Counted from the first letter of the stretch, positions 1-8,688 are shown. The stretch: DNA of 64,000 nt from Neobacillus sp. Marseille-Q6967 (GCF_946151075.1 NZ_CAMGZB010000001.1:1850001-1914000); one strand, 5' to 3'. Made by a program: numbers and translations. The notes: a model not told the origin generated them from the sequence alone.

Positions 1-262
1 AGGCTGTTAAGAGACTTGGAATGATGTTAAATCTTGTTTGCAGCAGTATGGTCAGGATAAAAAAAGCGATAATGTGCCCGATCTTTTGCAACAGAAAATC
101 CATCGAAAGGACTGAGGGGAATGGGGAAAAAATCTGGTGAAAACGTGGAGATTCATTCCATTGAAAATCAACCACACCATCTTCTACCAAAAGATGAAAA
201 CTAGAATTACAAGTAAAAACAAAAATCGCCCCCGCCCATAACAAAATCAACAACAACCGCAT
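1..262 (-). CDS. VanZ-like family membrane protein, N-terminal part
   Basis: This is an incomplete gene that runs off the left edge; 87 codons are visible. The reading begins with a hydrophobic segment (residues 1-20) and later shows a KIGHIIAFFILTILLQ stretch, which resembles the conserved K-x-GH-x-x-AFF helix of the VanZ family of small integral membrane proteins. The ATG at 260-262 is preceded by AAAGGGGG at a good distance, which supports the start. Family members are often accessory to teicoplanin resistance or have no known role; nothing here allows a specific function. The assignment rests on the short motif and hydrophobicity, and the C-terminal half cannot be seen. Confidence 0.65.
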   Translation of the reverse strand, partial: MRLLLILLWAGAIFVFTCNSSFHLLVEDGVVDFQWNESPRFHQIFSPFPSVLSMDFLLQKIGHIIAFFILTILLQTRFNIIPSLLTA

Positions 263-350
263 CGAAAATCCCCCTTTACCCGCCAGTCTAAACCCCCAAA
301 AATGGTTTTATACATAAATACTTAATACATAAATGTATAAATGCATAATC

Positions 351-396
351 GGTGACAGGCACCACTCGTGGACACTGTCCACCTGATACGGACAAT
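351..396 (+). repeat. Dispersed palindromic repeat, full copy
   Basis: The head GGTGACAGGCACC is followed by the palindrome GTGGACACTGTCCAC and a diverged tail ending CGGACAAT. It lies in the intergenic stretch between the VanZ-like start and the terminator of the protease gene. This 263-650 stretch holds two copies of the repeat in the same orientation, one terminator, and no convincing gene. Confidence 0.85.
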
Positions 397-544
397 CTTT
401 TATTTCTTTTTTGGGAAAAACGGGTTAATGAATAATGTTCGATATTGGACCTTAATACAAAAGTTTGAAGTATCCCAGAGGATGAAGTGCTTTTTACGAT
501 CCATCGAATTTATGAGGCAATCATTAAAATTAATACCGCCAACA

Positions 545-582
545 TAAAAAAACGTCCAACCCTTAGTTAATGGTTGGACGTT
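545..582 (-). terminator. Rho-independent terminator after the HtrA-like protease gene
   Basis: An 11-bp perfect stem (AACGTCCAACC at 551-561 with GGTTGGACGTT at 572-582) and a 10-base loop are followed, on the minus strand, by a run of T. It lies about 70 bases past the stop of the minus-strand protease gene. Confidence 0.8.
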
Positions 583-602
583 TGTCGCAAGAAAAATGAA
601 AT

Positions 603-648
603 GGTGACAGGCACCATAAATGTACAGTGTCCACACGGAATGGACAGT
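603..648 (+). repeat. Dispersed palindromic repeat, diverged full copy
   Basis: An exact GGTGACAGGCACC head is followed by a degenerate body (GTACAGTGTCCAC and TGGACAGTG). It sits between the protease stop codon at 651 and its terminator, so it is probably transcribed in the 3' untranslated region. Confidence 0.75.
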
Positions 649-650
649 GA

Positions 651-1787
651 CTATTGAATTTTTTCAGCTGTTCCAGTTAGGATTTTAGGGATGTTGTTTT
701 CGTAGCCGATTGTGTATTTGGCTTTATATTTTGTAAAGGCAATGTCTCCGTTTTTGCGGTCTTCGGCCGAGATTATGGCTATAACTGTAACTTTATCACC
801 ATCTGTTGTGGTTTGTACGTCGTCTAATGTCGTGGAAACAGTATTGAGGTACCCGTTGCGAAATGATGTAAAGTCTGTTTTACTCTGCCAAGAGCTGCCT
901 AACAGGGAGTAGGCCGTGACATAATCACGTGAATTTACACTTTCATAAAAATAATTTACCAGATAACTTGCCGTAATTTCCGGTGAATATCCTTGTTCAT
1001 TTACATTTGCGGCTATTTCTGTATCAATTGAAGGTAACTCGGTCAATGGAGTCTGCGACCAGCCTTCCACTAAATCTAGGATGTTGTTGATTGGAATACT
1101 GAAACCAATCGCTCCTTGGTCTGTCCCGGCAGAGTTAATTCCCAAGACTTCCCCTGTTTTTCCATTTACCAGCGGCCCCCCGGAATTACCTGGTGCAATC
1201 GGAGCGGAAATTTGGTAGACATCCGAATAATGGTAAGGGGCAATATCAAATTCTCTACCCACTCCACTTATAATTCCAGTGGTTACTGTATTTTGGAATC
1301 CCAATGGACTCCCTAACGCTAAGACTTCATCACCTATGTCAGCCTTTATATTACTCATTTTTAATGGCTCATCGTTGGCAAGACCAGGGACCCGGACAAC
1401 GGCCACGTCAACATCTGTACTGATTCCAATTACAGTTCCTTCAAACTCGCGGGCATCAGCGGTTTTGACTTTTACGTTTTTTGCTCCATTGACAACATGC
1501 GCATTTGTTATGACGTCGCCTTTTTTATTATAAAGAAATCCTGAACCTAGACTGCCATTATCAAGCTGAATCATTACTACTACTTTTTGAACTTCGTGAA
1601 TGATGTCCTTAAGTTCTTTTTCCTGCTCATTTGATTTTTTACTAGCCGCTTTTATAGCATTCGGAGCTAGAAGAGAAGTGCTTGTTAATTGCTTAGGAAT
1701 CTCTTGCTGCCAATGGAAGACTAAGCCTCCCGCTAAGCCGAAAATAAGTAGAGAACTTGCAATGCTGATTATCCATTTCATCTTCAT
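651..1787 (-). CDS. Membrane-anchored trypsin-like (HtrA/DegP-type) serine protease
   Basis: An N-terminal hydrophobic segment (about residues 5-25) is followed by a chymotrypsin-fold protease with a readable triad: His97 in TNAHVV, Asp127 in DVDVAVV and Ser202 in APGNSGGPL. No PDZ domain is evident. The C-terminal ~120 residues (from about YLVNYFYESVNSRDY) look like an NTF2/lumazine-type accessory domain. It probably acts outside the membrane in protein quality control or processing. The annotated ATG lies only 2 bases from GGGAG; the ATG two codons later (1781) has better spacing and may be the real start. It follows the zinc-ribbon gene by 7 bases, so the two are very likely co-transcribed. 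Confidence 0.85.
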   Translation of the reverse strand: MKMKWIISIASSLLIFGLAGGLVFHWQQEIPKQLTSTSLLAPNAIKAASKKSNEQEKELKDIIHEVQKVVVMIQLDNGSLGSGFLYNKKGDVITNAHVVNGAKNVKVKTADAREFEGTVIGISTDVDVAVVRVPGLANDEPLKMSNIKADIGDEVLALGSPLGFQNTVTTGIISGVGREFDIAPYHYSDVYQISAPIAPGNSGGPLVNGKTGEVLGINSAGTDQGAIGFSIPINNILDLVEGWSQTPLTELPSIDTEIAANVNEQGYSPEITASYLVNYFYESVNSRDYVTAYSLLGSSWQSKTDFTSFRNGYLNTVSTTLDDVQTTTDGDKVTVIAIISAEDRKNGDIAFTKYKAKYTIGYENNIPKILTGTAEKIQ

Positions 1788-1794
1788 TTCTCCC

Positions 1795-3051
1795 TTAGTT
1801 TAATTGCCAGGTTGCTCCAGTTATTTCTACAGTGGTATCCTGATAAACTCCAAAATGGTAGGATTCAAATGTACTAGTTTGGCCTGGTTCCAAATAATAA
1901 GTATCTACATATAAATAATCAGTACCAATCACATTACCATTTAAATCATATACAGTATAAAAAAGTTTAATAGAGGAAATCGGGACGGTTGCATTATTTG
2001 TTACTTCACCTGCAATATACAAATCTCCGTAATCATCGGTAGAAGCCGTCACGTTCACTACATTTACAGCAGCAGTTCGATTCATTAAGTCTTCTTGGGC
2101 AGCCTCTTCCATTGCTTGTTCAATCCTTTGCTGCTCCGCTTTTTCAAATGCCGTTTGTTCACTTTCAATGCGATCCTTAAATGAAAGGAGCTTCTTGTCA
2201 TTTACTGCATATTGAAGTCCTTTATCAATTGTAGAGATTGCATTTGTAAATTGTTTTTCTTTTAACTGTTCTTCAGCTGCTTTAGTAGCCAGATCAACAA
2301 TTTTTGTTAAAATTAGACGTTTAACCTCTTCTGTTTCATTTGTTTTAAGTGAGGAAAGAGACGATAGTTTTTCCGATAGTTGTTGAACGGTACTTAAGTT
2401 GTTTATTTCTACTTTGATTTTTGCCACTGCCAGTATCGTAGATTTCTCTTCAACCCTTGCTTGAAAGGGTGTAAAAAGAGGACCTTGCTGTTTTTCTAGC
2501 AAACTCTTAAATTTTGTGATTTGTGAATTCGCTTCATCTAAGTTTTGAGTTTTTAAGGACTCTGATATATCCGCTAAAATTTTTTCTAACTCTTGTGCTT
2601 TTTCAATCTTTACTTTATCTTCATCTAGTATTTTATATGAAGGTCTAAGTTTACTAGCTTTTTCTAATGAAGACAATGCCTCTTTGTAATTCCCTTTTAA
2701 TGCCTCTTTCTCAGCTTTTTCTTTTAGAGAGATAACATCTTTATTCAGGTCAACTTGGTGATAGTAGTAGCCCGCACTTGCTCCGCCAGCAATGATTAAT
2801 GATAAGACTGGCAGTGCGATCGGCCAAAACCACTTCGATTTAATTTTATGTCGAGTAGAAACTAGGGATTGTTCTTCTGGTATGGTAAAATGACCCTCCG
2901 CTTTTTCCTGGTTGTTTTCCTCCGAATGGGATGCCGGGGAATTATCAGCTTGTAGTTCTGGAGCTTGTATTGAAGTTAAGTCTGTTCCGCAACTTGAACA
3001 AAATCGTGCTGAATCTCCCGCTGTCTTTGCACCACAATGATGGCAATACAC
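1795..3051 (-). CDS. Zinc-ribbon, single-pass membrane protein with C-terminal FxLYD-like domain
   Basis: The N-terminus has two CxxC knuckles (YCHHCGAK and FCSSCGTD, within the first 25 residues), a zinc-ribbon signature. One membrane segment follows (KWFWPIALPVLSLIIAGGAS), then ~200 charged residues that look helical or TPR-like, then a beta-rich C-terminal domain with a repeated L-Y-x-V-Y-D pattern resembling FxLYD/DUF3426 domains. The frame is open to a GTG at 3060, but AGGGAG abuts that codon; the GTG at 3051 has an 8-base spacing, so I place the start there. It is the first gene of a two-gene minus-strand unit with the HtrA-like protease. Function is unknown; a regulator or substrate adaptor for the protease is an inference. 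Confidence 0.75.
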   Translation of the reverse strand: MYCHHCGAKTAGDSARFCSSCGTDLTSIQAPELQADNSPASHSEENNQEKAEGHFTIPEEQSLVSTRHKIKSKWFWPIALPVLSLIIAGGASAGYYYHQVDLNKDVISLKEKAEKEALKGNYKEALSSLEKASKLRPSYKILDEDKVKIEKAQELEKILADISESLKTQNLDEANSQITKFKSLLEKQQGPLFTPFQARVEEKSTILAVAKIKVEINNLSTVQQLSEKLSSLSSLKTNETEEVKRLILTKIVDLATKAAEEQLKEKQFTNAISTIDKGLQYAVNDKKLLSFKDRIESEQTAFEKAEQQRIEQAMEEAAQEDLMNRTAAVNVVNVTASTDDYGDLYIAGEVTNNATVPISSIKLFYTVYDLNGNVIGTDYLYVDTYYLEPGQTSTFESYHFGVYQDTTVEITGATWQLN

Positions 3052-3343
3052 ACAAATCACTCCCTAAAAAATATAAAATGCTAGGTATATTATACTAGTA
3101 GAATGTAAGGAGTGAAATAACTTTTACAAAAATATACAAATTGGATGAGTAAATAGATTTTACCAATATAGGAAATTGCTTAATAGAAAGAGACTCATGA
3201 TAAAGAAACTTTAAAATTTAGGTTTTTTTGCTGTGTCTATAGAACTAGTAAATTTCCCTCCTGTTTTAGTCCATCGTCCTCACACGCCCAAACCTCCGTT
3301 CGAATAGATTAGCTTAGAAGAGGCATTCTTATGGAGGGATAAT

Positions 3344-4201
3344 ATGAATACAGGTAAATTGATTTGGGTCCTGCTGTTAACTGCCATATTGGTTCTCCCA
3401 TTAGTATTTGTTATATTGAATCACAACAATGCCGAAAAGGCTGCGGTGCCTAAGCCGGAGCCAAAAACAGTATCCAAATTGGAACCGAAAGAAGCGGGTA
3501 AAGCAGAAGAAACTTCTAATCAGCCAGAACAGAAGCCGCCGGCACAGGAACCTCCTGAAATTGTTTGGGGAGTGGATTCCGCCAGCCCATTAGACCAAGC
3601 TTTTTTACAATGTGTGAAGGACAACTATGGTAATCCTGTTGCGTTTGGCCGTTATTTGGAGACGAAAGAGGGAGTTTCTTCTGGACTGACACCGGAAGAA
3701 GTGAATCTTCTTCATCAGAATGGTATTAAAATTATCCCGATTTATAATCATTTCACCAATGCAACCACGTATGAAAATGGTGTTGCCGAGGCAAAAGCCG
3801 CAATTGCCTACGCCCAAGAAATAGGGATTCCCGAAGGAGTGGCCATATTTGCTGATATCGAGCCCACTTATCCGGTGGATGAGGCATTTATCCGCGGATG
3901 GGTTGAAACCCTTTTAAAATCACCGTATAAGCCTGGAATCTATGGAGTCTTTACGAACGACAGTACATTGACAGCAGCCTTTCAAGCAGCAGTCACCAAC
4001 AATCAGGAAGTGGGTAACTCTACCATCATCTGGAGCAGCAACCCCGATCAAGGCGTCACACCACAGGCCGAAGCACCAGCCTTTCAACCAGGCGCCCCCC
4101 AAAACATCTCCGTCACCATCTGGCAATACGGCATCGACGGAGAAACCTGCAACATCGACACCAACCTCATCAATTCCAACGTACTGGATTATTTCTGGTA
4201 G
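3344..4201 (+). CDS. Membrane-anchored glycoside-hydrolase-like (DUF1906/Rv2525c-like) protein
   Basis: One N-terminal membrane anchor (residues 5-25) is followed by a Lys/Pro/Glu-rich linker (to about residue 70) and a domain that starts VWGVDSASPLDQAFLQCV. Its order (VDSAS, GRYLETKEG, IIPIYNHF, IFADIEPTYP, PGIYGVF, IWQYG) matches the TIM-barrel DUF1906 glycoside-hydrolase-like family. The acidic DIEP motif is where the putative catalytic acid lies in such proteins. It probably acts on cell-wall glycans outside the membrane. The start is supported by GGAGGG upstream. The gene stands alone and ends just before a terminator and a dispersed repeat. Its last ~60 codons are unusually C-rich at third positions. 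Confidence 0.75.
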   Translation: MNTGKLIWVLLLTAILVLPLVFVILNHNNAEKAAVPKPEPKTVSKLEPKEAGKAEETSNQPEQKPPAQEPPEIVWGVDSASPLDQAFLQCVKDNYGNPVAFGRYLETKEGVSSGLTPEEVNLLHQNGIKIIPIYNHFTNATTYENGVAEAKAAIAYAQEIGIPEGVAIFADIEPTYPVDEAFIRGWVETLLKSPYKPGIYGVFTNDSTLTAAFQAAVTNNQEVGNSTIIWSSNPDQGVTPQAEAPAFQPGAPQNISVTIWQYGIDGETCNIDTNLINSNVLDYFW

Positions 4202-4205
4202 TCTT

Positions 4206-4254
4206 GGTGCCTGTCACCACAAAAACACAAATGTCCTCCTAGGGTGGACAGTGG
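4206..4254 (-). repeat. Dispersed palindromic repeat, variant with inverted head
   Basis: The head reads GGTGCCTGTCACC on the plus strand and is followed by a diverged body containing GTCC...GGGTGGACAGT. Relative to most copies, the head is inverted with respect to the body. It begins four bases after a stop codon. Confidence 0.7.
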
Positions 4255-4257
4255 ACG

Positions 4258-4287
4258 AAAACTCGCTAATTCCATGGCGGGTTTTTG
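4258..4287 (+). terminator. Probable terminator after the glycoside-hydrolase-like gene
   Basis: AAAACTCGC pairs with GCGGGTTTT (one G-T wobble) around a 10-base loop and runs into TTTTT. It is a short stem of moderate strength. Confidence 0.5.
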
Positions 4288-4308
4288 CTTTATTTGAGGA
4301 GGTTTATT

Positions 4309-4337
4309 TTTAAAACATTCTAATAATTAGGTATAAT
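4309..4337 (+). promoter_or_regulatory. Sigma-A-like promoter of the pxpBAC operon
   Basis: TTTAAA (4309-4314) and TATAAT (4332-4337) are separated by 17 bases. The -10 box overlaps the upstream-most in-frame ATG (4336), so translation should start further down. Confidence 0.5.
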
Positions 4338-4362
4338 GGGCTTAAAATGGATGGGTGAGTTT

Positions 4363-5088
4363 ATGGAGATTGAGATTGAGATTGTTCCGCTTGGTGACCG
4401 TGCGATTCTGGTTTCTTTTGGTGATGAAATCAGTGAAAGAATTCATCGAAAGATTCAACAATTTGTAGGGAGCTTTGAAAACCAAAGAGTATATGGCGTT
4501 GTTGAGTGTGTTCCGGCTTATACAACTGTTGCGATTTACTATATGCCTTCAAAAATCAGTTATAAAAAACTAACAGAAAAAGTGGAGGATATTTATTTTT
4601 CCAGTAAGGGTACAACTCATGTGGAATCTGTGGTTTATAAGATTCCTGTGTATTACGGCGGAGAAACAGGGCCGGATTTATCCTTTGTGGCCGAATATAA
4701 CCAAATCAGTGAAGAGGATGTCATCCAAATCCATTCAAGTCAGGAGTATCTCATTTATATGATGGGGTTTGTACCAGGGTTCCCCTATTTAGGGGGGCTT
4801 TCAAAAAAGATTGCAGCACCCCGGCTTGAAGTTCCCAGGCCCAAAACCGCAGCAGGGTCGGTGGGGATTGGCGGTGAGCAGACAGGAGTTTATCCTGCAG
4901 AGGTCCCGTCCGGATGGAGAATCATCGGTATTACTCCACTCCAATTGTTTGATATCAAAAAAGACCCGCCCTCATTATTATCATCCGGGAGTTATGTGAA
5001 GTTTTTCCCTGTTGATTATGAGGAGTTTTTACATATTAAAGCGGACGAACACTACAAGGTTGAGACTTACAAAAAGGAGGGAGAATGA
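4363..5088 (+). CDS. pxpB: 5-oxoprolinase subunit PxpB (KipI family)
   Basis: This is one subunit of the ATP-dependent 5-oxoprolinase PxpABC, which opens 5-oxoproline (pyroglutamate) to glutamate in the cytoplasm. The sequence shows the family's opening (IVPLGDRAILVSFGD) and the conserved MGFVPGFPYLGGL and PRPKTAAGSVGIGG blocks. The frame is open to an ATG at 4336, but that codon lies in the promoter -10 box, so I use the ATG at 4363 (MEIEIEIVPLGDRA), giving about 241 residues, normal for the family. It overlaps pxpA by 4 bases. In older literature the homologue is KipI, an inhibitor of the KinA sporulation kinase. Confidence 0.9.
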   Translation: MEIEIEIVPLGDRAILVSFGDEISERIHRKIQQFVGSFENQRVYGVVECVPAYTTVAIYYMPSKISYKKLTEKVEDIYFSSKGTTHVESVVYKIPVYYGGETGPDLSFVAEYNQISEEDVIQIHSSQEYLIYMMGFVPGFPYLGGLSKKIAAPRLEVPRPKTAAGSVGIGGEQTGVYPAEVPSGWRIIGITPLQLFDIKKDPPSLLSSGSYVKFFPVDYEEFLHIKADEHYKVETYKKEGE

Positions 5089-5855
5089 TGAACGTCATTG
5101 ACCTAAATTGTGACCTTGGAGAAAGTTTTGGTGCTTATAAAATCGGGAACGACGAAGAAGTGCTGAAATATATTTCCTCTGCCAACATTGCCTGTGGTTA
5201 TCATGCTGGCGATCATAATATCATGATGGAAACGATAGAGCTGGCTCTGAAAAACGGTGTGCAGATCGGGGCTCATCCCGGATTTCCGGATCTGGCAGGA
5301 TTTGGCCGGAGAGAAATGAGCTTAACTCCGAGGGAAATCTACCATCTTACACTTTATCAAATTGGTGCTCTGGCTGGGATGGCGGGAGCAAAAGGTTCCG
5401 GACTTTCACATGTTAAGCCACACGGAGCATTGTACAATGTGGCTGCAAAAAACCGTTCGATCGCGGATGCAATTGCACAAGCAGTTAGGGATCTAGACCC
5501 GGGGCTGGTTCTTTTTGGACTGGCGAACAGCGAGTTGATACGGGCCGGTACGGAAAAAGGATTGCCTGTAGCCAGCGAAGTATTTGCCGACCGTACGTAT
5601 CAACCAGACGGAACATTAACGTCAAGGCTGGATGAAAATGCGATGATCCATGATTCGAAAATAGCCGTAGAAAGAATTATTATGATGGTGAAAGAAGGGA
5701 AGGTTATTGCTGTGGATGGCGCGGAGATAGGGATTCAAGCGGACACCGTCTGTGTTCATGGTGATGGGCCACAAGCGCTTGAGTTTGTAAGAGAGTTGAG
5801 GGAAGCTTTGGGCGCAGAGGGCATTTCTATTAGAAAGAGCTGGAGTAAGGAATGA
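5085..5855 (+). CDS. pxpA: 5-oxoprolinase subunit PxpA (LamB/YcsF family)
   Basis: PxpA carries the LamB/YcsF fold of the 5-oxoprolinase complex. Family blocks are clear: IDLNCDLGESFG at the N-terminus, SANIACGYHAGDH, IGAHPGFPD, HVKPHGALYN and EVFADRTY. At 256 residues it is the usual length. The start overlaps the end of pxpB, with AAGGAGGGAG just upstream; either of two consecutive ATG codons could be used. It overlaps pxpC by 4 bases, so the three subunits are translationally coupled. Confidence 0.95.
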   Translation: MMNVIDLNCDLGESFGAYKIGNDEEVLKYISSANIACGYHAGDHNIMMETIELALKNGVQIGAHPGFPDLAGFGRREMSLTPREIYHLTLYQIGALAGMAGAKGSGLSHVKPHGALYNVAAKNRSIADAIAQAVRDLDPGLVLFGLANSELIRAGTEKGLPVASEVFADRTYQPDGTLTSRLDENAMIHDSKIAVERIIMMVKEGKVIAVDGAEIGIQADTVCVHGDGPQALEFVRELREALGAEGISIRKSWSKE

Positions 5856-6778
5856 CAGCGATTGTAAAAGTTTTAAAACCCGGCTTACAAACAACGGTGC
5901 AGGACTTGGGAAGATACGGGTTTCAACGGTACGGAATCAGCCCTTCGGGAGCCATGGATACCTATTCGCTGCAGATGGCGAATCTCTTGACAGGGAATCC
6001 GTTGGAGGAGGCTGGACTAGAAGTTACGTTAATAGGGCCCCGGTTTGAGCTTTTGAGTGATTGTTCACTAGCAATATGCGGCGGAAATTTGTCGCCAGAG
6101 ATTAATGGAAAAAGTGTCCCCATGTGGAAATCGGTGAAAGTCAGAGAAGGTGATGTGCTCACATTTGGAAAGTGTGTCAACGGTGCCCGGGCTTATATTG
6201 GTTTTAGCGGGGGAATTGAGGTACCGATTGTGCTTGGAAGCAAGTCAACGTTTCTTAATGGCGGGTTTGGCGGCTATAAGGGCAGGGCTCTGGAAGCTGG
6301 GGATGTTCTTTATGGAAACCCTGTTACAGTTAGGAACCGATTTTTACATCCGGATTTGGTTCCGCACTTTGAAAATGACCTAACGGTAAAGGTAGTACTC
6401 GGCCCTCATGTTGAGAAATTTACCCCTGAGACAATTGAGGTGTTTTTGACGGACGAGTACACGATTACACCGCAATCCAACCGGATGGGCTATCAGCTCA
6501 ACGGGCCAAAATTAGAGCATCGTGCCCGGGCAGATATTATCTCCGATCCGATTCCATTCGGAGGAATCCAAGTCCCAGCAAGCGGGCAGCCTATCATCCT
6601 TATGGCCGAGCGCCAAACAACCGGCGGCTACACCAGAATCGCCACCGTCATCAGCGATGACCTGCCCAAACTTGCACAGGCAAAACCAGGGGATCGATTG
6701 AAGTTTCAGGCAGTACGTGACATCTATACGGTGACAGGCACCGCTCGTGGACACTGTCCACCCCAGGCGGACAGTTAA
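5852..6778 (+). CDS. pxpC: 5-oxoprolinase subunit PxpC (KipA family) with repeat-derived tail
   Basis: This is the third subunit of the 5-oxoprolinase complex. It shows the family's VLKPGLQTTVQDLGRYGFQ opening, the SPSGAMD block, the SNRMGYQLNGP segment and the GGIQVPASGQP and AERQTTGGYT motifs. The last ~16 residues (VTGTARGHCPPQADS and stop) are encoded by a dispersed palindromic repeat (6730-6775) that has landed at the 3' end, so the natural C-terminus has been replaced or extended. The conserved core looks complete, so the enzyme may still work. The gene is the last of pxpBAC. Confidence 0.92.
   Translation: MTAIVKVLKPGLQTTVQDLGRYGFQRYGISPSGAMDTYSLQMANLLTGNPLEEAGLEVTLIGPRFELLSDCSLAICGGNLSPEINGKSVPMWKSVKVREGDVLTFGKCVNGARAYIGFSGGIEVPIVLGSKSTFLNGGFGGYKGRALEAGDVLYGNPVTVRNRFLHPDLVPHFENDLTVKVVLGPHVEKFTPETIEVFLTDEYTITPQSNRMGYQLNGPKLEHRARADIISDPIPFGGIQVPASGQPIILMAERQTTGGYTRIATVISDDLPKLAQAKPGDRLKFQAVRDIYTVTGTARGHCPPQADS
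6730..6775 (+). repeat. Dispersed palindromic repeat, canonical full copy (inside the pxpC 3' end)
   Basis: This is the cleanest copy: head GGTGACAGGCACC, linker GCTC, palindrome GTGGACACTGTCCAC, then CCCAGGCGGACAGT. It is read in frame as the C-terminal tail of PxpC, whose TAA follows directly. Confidence 0.9.
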
Positions 6779-6832
6779 AGCTAACTTTCATAAACGGAAA
6801 TTTAGACGGATATAGAAGGGGAGGGTTTTGTG

Positions 6833-7726
6833 ATGGTGGAGGTTTTAGGTAAGGGTCGGGTGGAGGATTTTTTAGTGTATTGCCGGCGGCATCGGTCAGA
6901 GGTGGATGATTCCTTTTTGTATGAGGAGGATTTACGGACGTTTGAGCCGAATGCGGAAAATCCTACTTATATTGTGACTAATGGGAGTGGGGATATTGTC
7001 GGAGCGGCTTCCTTAATCATTGATGAGTATCATCAACGGGGAAATAGGGCTCGGTTTCGCATTTTTCACTCCGAGTTGAATGATGTTCAAACTTATCGGC
7101 TGCTTCTGCAGTCGATTCTCAAACATACTGTAGGATTGGAGAAAGTTTTTCAATTTATCCCAGTGGTGAATAAAGAATTAATCGGGTTTATAGAAGAATT
7201 GAAGTTTTCATTGGAGCGGTATACTTTTCTGCTCGTTCGCGAGGATCCAGAAATCCCTTCGTATCATTTGCCTGATGGTTATGAAATCAAAGCTTTTCAT
7301 CCTGGGAAGGATGAGGAAATTTGGTGCCAGGTGAGGAACGCTGGATTTGCTAAGTTACTAGGAAATGAAACGCCGATTACGCCTGAAATGGCAGCAAAAA
7401 TGACCAAGGAGACCGATTATCTTGAAGGTGGGATGATGATACTCTACCACCACAATCATCCTGTCGGTGTTATCAGGGGAGCTGATGACGAATACGAGAA
7501 CAGGCCGATCATGAATATTGGTCCGATTGCGGTTATTCCTGAATATCAAGGAAAGGGCTTAGGTAGAAGCCTGATAAGAGCTTCTTTGAAATATGCAAAA
7601 GAAAAGGGTTATGACCGAACCGTGCTTTGTGTAAACGGAGAGAACGAACGGGCAAAAGCTTTATATCTTCAGGAAGGCTTTAAGCAAGTAGAGGCGGTTG
7701 CCTGCTATCAATATTTTTTATCCTAA
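6833..7726 (+). CDS. GNAT-family N-acetyltransferase (tandem-domain)
   Basis: The protein of about 297 residues has a degenerate N-terminal half (with YIVTNGSGDIVGAASLII) and a clear C-terminal GNAT domain: IGPIAVIPEYQGKGLGRSLI, the acetyl-CoA-binding Q/R-x-x-G-x-G/A loop, then NERAKALYLQEGF. This two-domain form is common in Bacillaceae. The substrate is unknown. GTG at 6830 or ATG at 6833 could start it; GGGGAGGG lies 7-8 bases before the ATG. It stands alone, with its own terminator. Confidence 0.8.
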   Translation: MVEVLGKGRVEDFLVYCRRHRSEVDDSFLYEEDLRTFEPNAENPTYIVTNGSGDIVGAASLIIDEYHQRGNRARFRIFHSELNDVQTYRLLLQSILKHTVGLEKVFQFIPVVNKELIGFIEELKFSLERYTFLLVREDPEIPSYHLPDGYEIKAFHPGKDEEIWCQVRNAGFAKLLGNETPITPEMAAKMTKETDYLEGGMMILYHHNHPVGVIRGADDEYENRPIMNIGPIAVIPEYQGKGLGRSLIRASLKYAKEKGYDRTVLCVNGENERAKALYLQEGFKQVEAVACYQYFLS

Positions 7727-7732
7727 AACCAT

Positions 7733-7772
7733 AAAAGGCGTTCCTCCACCATTTTGAGGATACGCCTTTTTT
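7733..7772 (+). terminator. Terminator after the GNAT gene
   Basis: AAAAGGCGT with ACGCCTTTT plus an inner TCCTC/GAGGA stem, followed by TTTTTT. Confidence 0.8.
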
Positions 7773-7778
7773 ACATTG

Positions 7779-7791
7779 GGTGCCAGGCACC
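7779..7791. repeat. Head-only repeat, perfectly palindromic variant
   Basis: GGTGCCAGGCACC is the head module with one base changed (A to C), which makes both arms complementary. It lies seven bases past a terminator and just outside the stop of a converging lipoprotein gene. Confidence 0.55.
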
Positions 7792-7796
7792 AATTT

Positions 7797-8405
7797 CTAT
7801 TTCATTTCGCCAAGTCCAATGGTCATGCCGGTTACTTCATTTTGATTTCCTTCGTTGTGGTTATAGATGATGATAAAACTTCCTGCCGGTTCCCAGTCGG
7901 GGAATAGGTTTGCGATCGTTTCACTATGGTATAATACGGCTTTTTGAACATCAGTACCCGCTGTATCTGGATATTCTTTTTGAAACTCGGCGTCCTGGGG
8001 AATTAAATCGGCAGCAATCTGCTCTGCTTCTTCCATGGTCCGCACCGATTGTCCATCCCTACTAAATTGAATGGTCATATCGACAGCCAGGCCTTTGATA
8101 AACATCGGCAGCAGGGAATAATCTGTTTCAAAGATTCCCATGGCATCATTCCCTTTATTTTCACCATATTCGTCCTTGAATCTAGTTAAGGTATCTCCTA
8201 AACCAGCTTTTATGGATACAGGTTCGGTATTGGTCTCTTCCTTTGTCTCGGATTCAGTCTCTTCCTGCTTGTCCGCATTCTCATTTTCCGTTACAAGTGT
8301 TCCTTCTTTGGGAGTTTCCGCGTTCTTATCGTTTTCACCATTGCAGGCGGCAATAAATATAGCGGAAAGGATGATCAAAAGTGTTAACTCTAGCTTTTTC
8401 AACAT
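7797..8405 (-). CDS. Lipoprotein of unknown function
   Basis: The frame extends far upstream, but the real start is the ATG at 8405: AGGAGG sits upstream at good spacing and a lipoprotein signal follows, with lipobox IAAC ending at Cys21. The next ~45 residues are a Glu/Thr/Asn-rich linker. The ~130-residue globular part (from about KAGLGDTLTRFKDEYG) does not match a family I recognise. It is probably exported and lipid-anchored. It is divergent from the carboxypeptidase gene, with 283 bases between them. Confidence 0.8.
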   Translation of the reverse strand: MLKKLELTLLIILSAIFIAACNGENDKNAETPKEGTLVTENENADKQEETESETKEETNTEPVSIKAGLGDTLTRFKDEYGENKGNDAMGIFETDYSLLPMFIKGLAVDMTIQFSRDGQSVRTMEEAEQIAADLIPQDAEFQKEYPDTAGTDVQKAVLYHSETIANLFPDWEPAGSFIIIYNHNEGNQNEVTGMTIGLGEMK

Positions 8406-8688
8406 GATTCCTCCTAGCTGACATTGTCGTTCTAATTGTACACAAAAAATTTGACAGAAAAAAGCGAGAAACGACAGTAGAACTCTCCATACAACACTAT
8501 AATATAATCCTTTTGTACTGATGCTAGTTTTTAAATAGTAGAATTGGTCCGGGAGTTTTCTCTCATTTTTTTTAAAAGGACATTTTTTTACAAAAATAGA
8601 AGGTTTCGACCCTATATTTCTACAAAATCCTCCTTGCTTCCTTACTAGAATAAGAATTGTATTTCGTAAATCGAAGGAGATGGGGTAA

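Noticed and set aside
400..636. 78-codon minus-strand frame starting MWTLYIYGACHH
   Set aside because: It starts in a repeat, runs through a terminator hairpin and has no ribosome binding site or family match.
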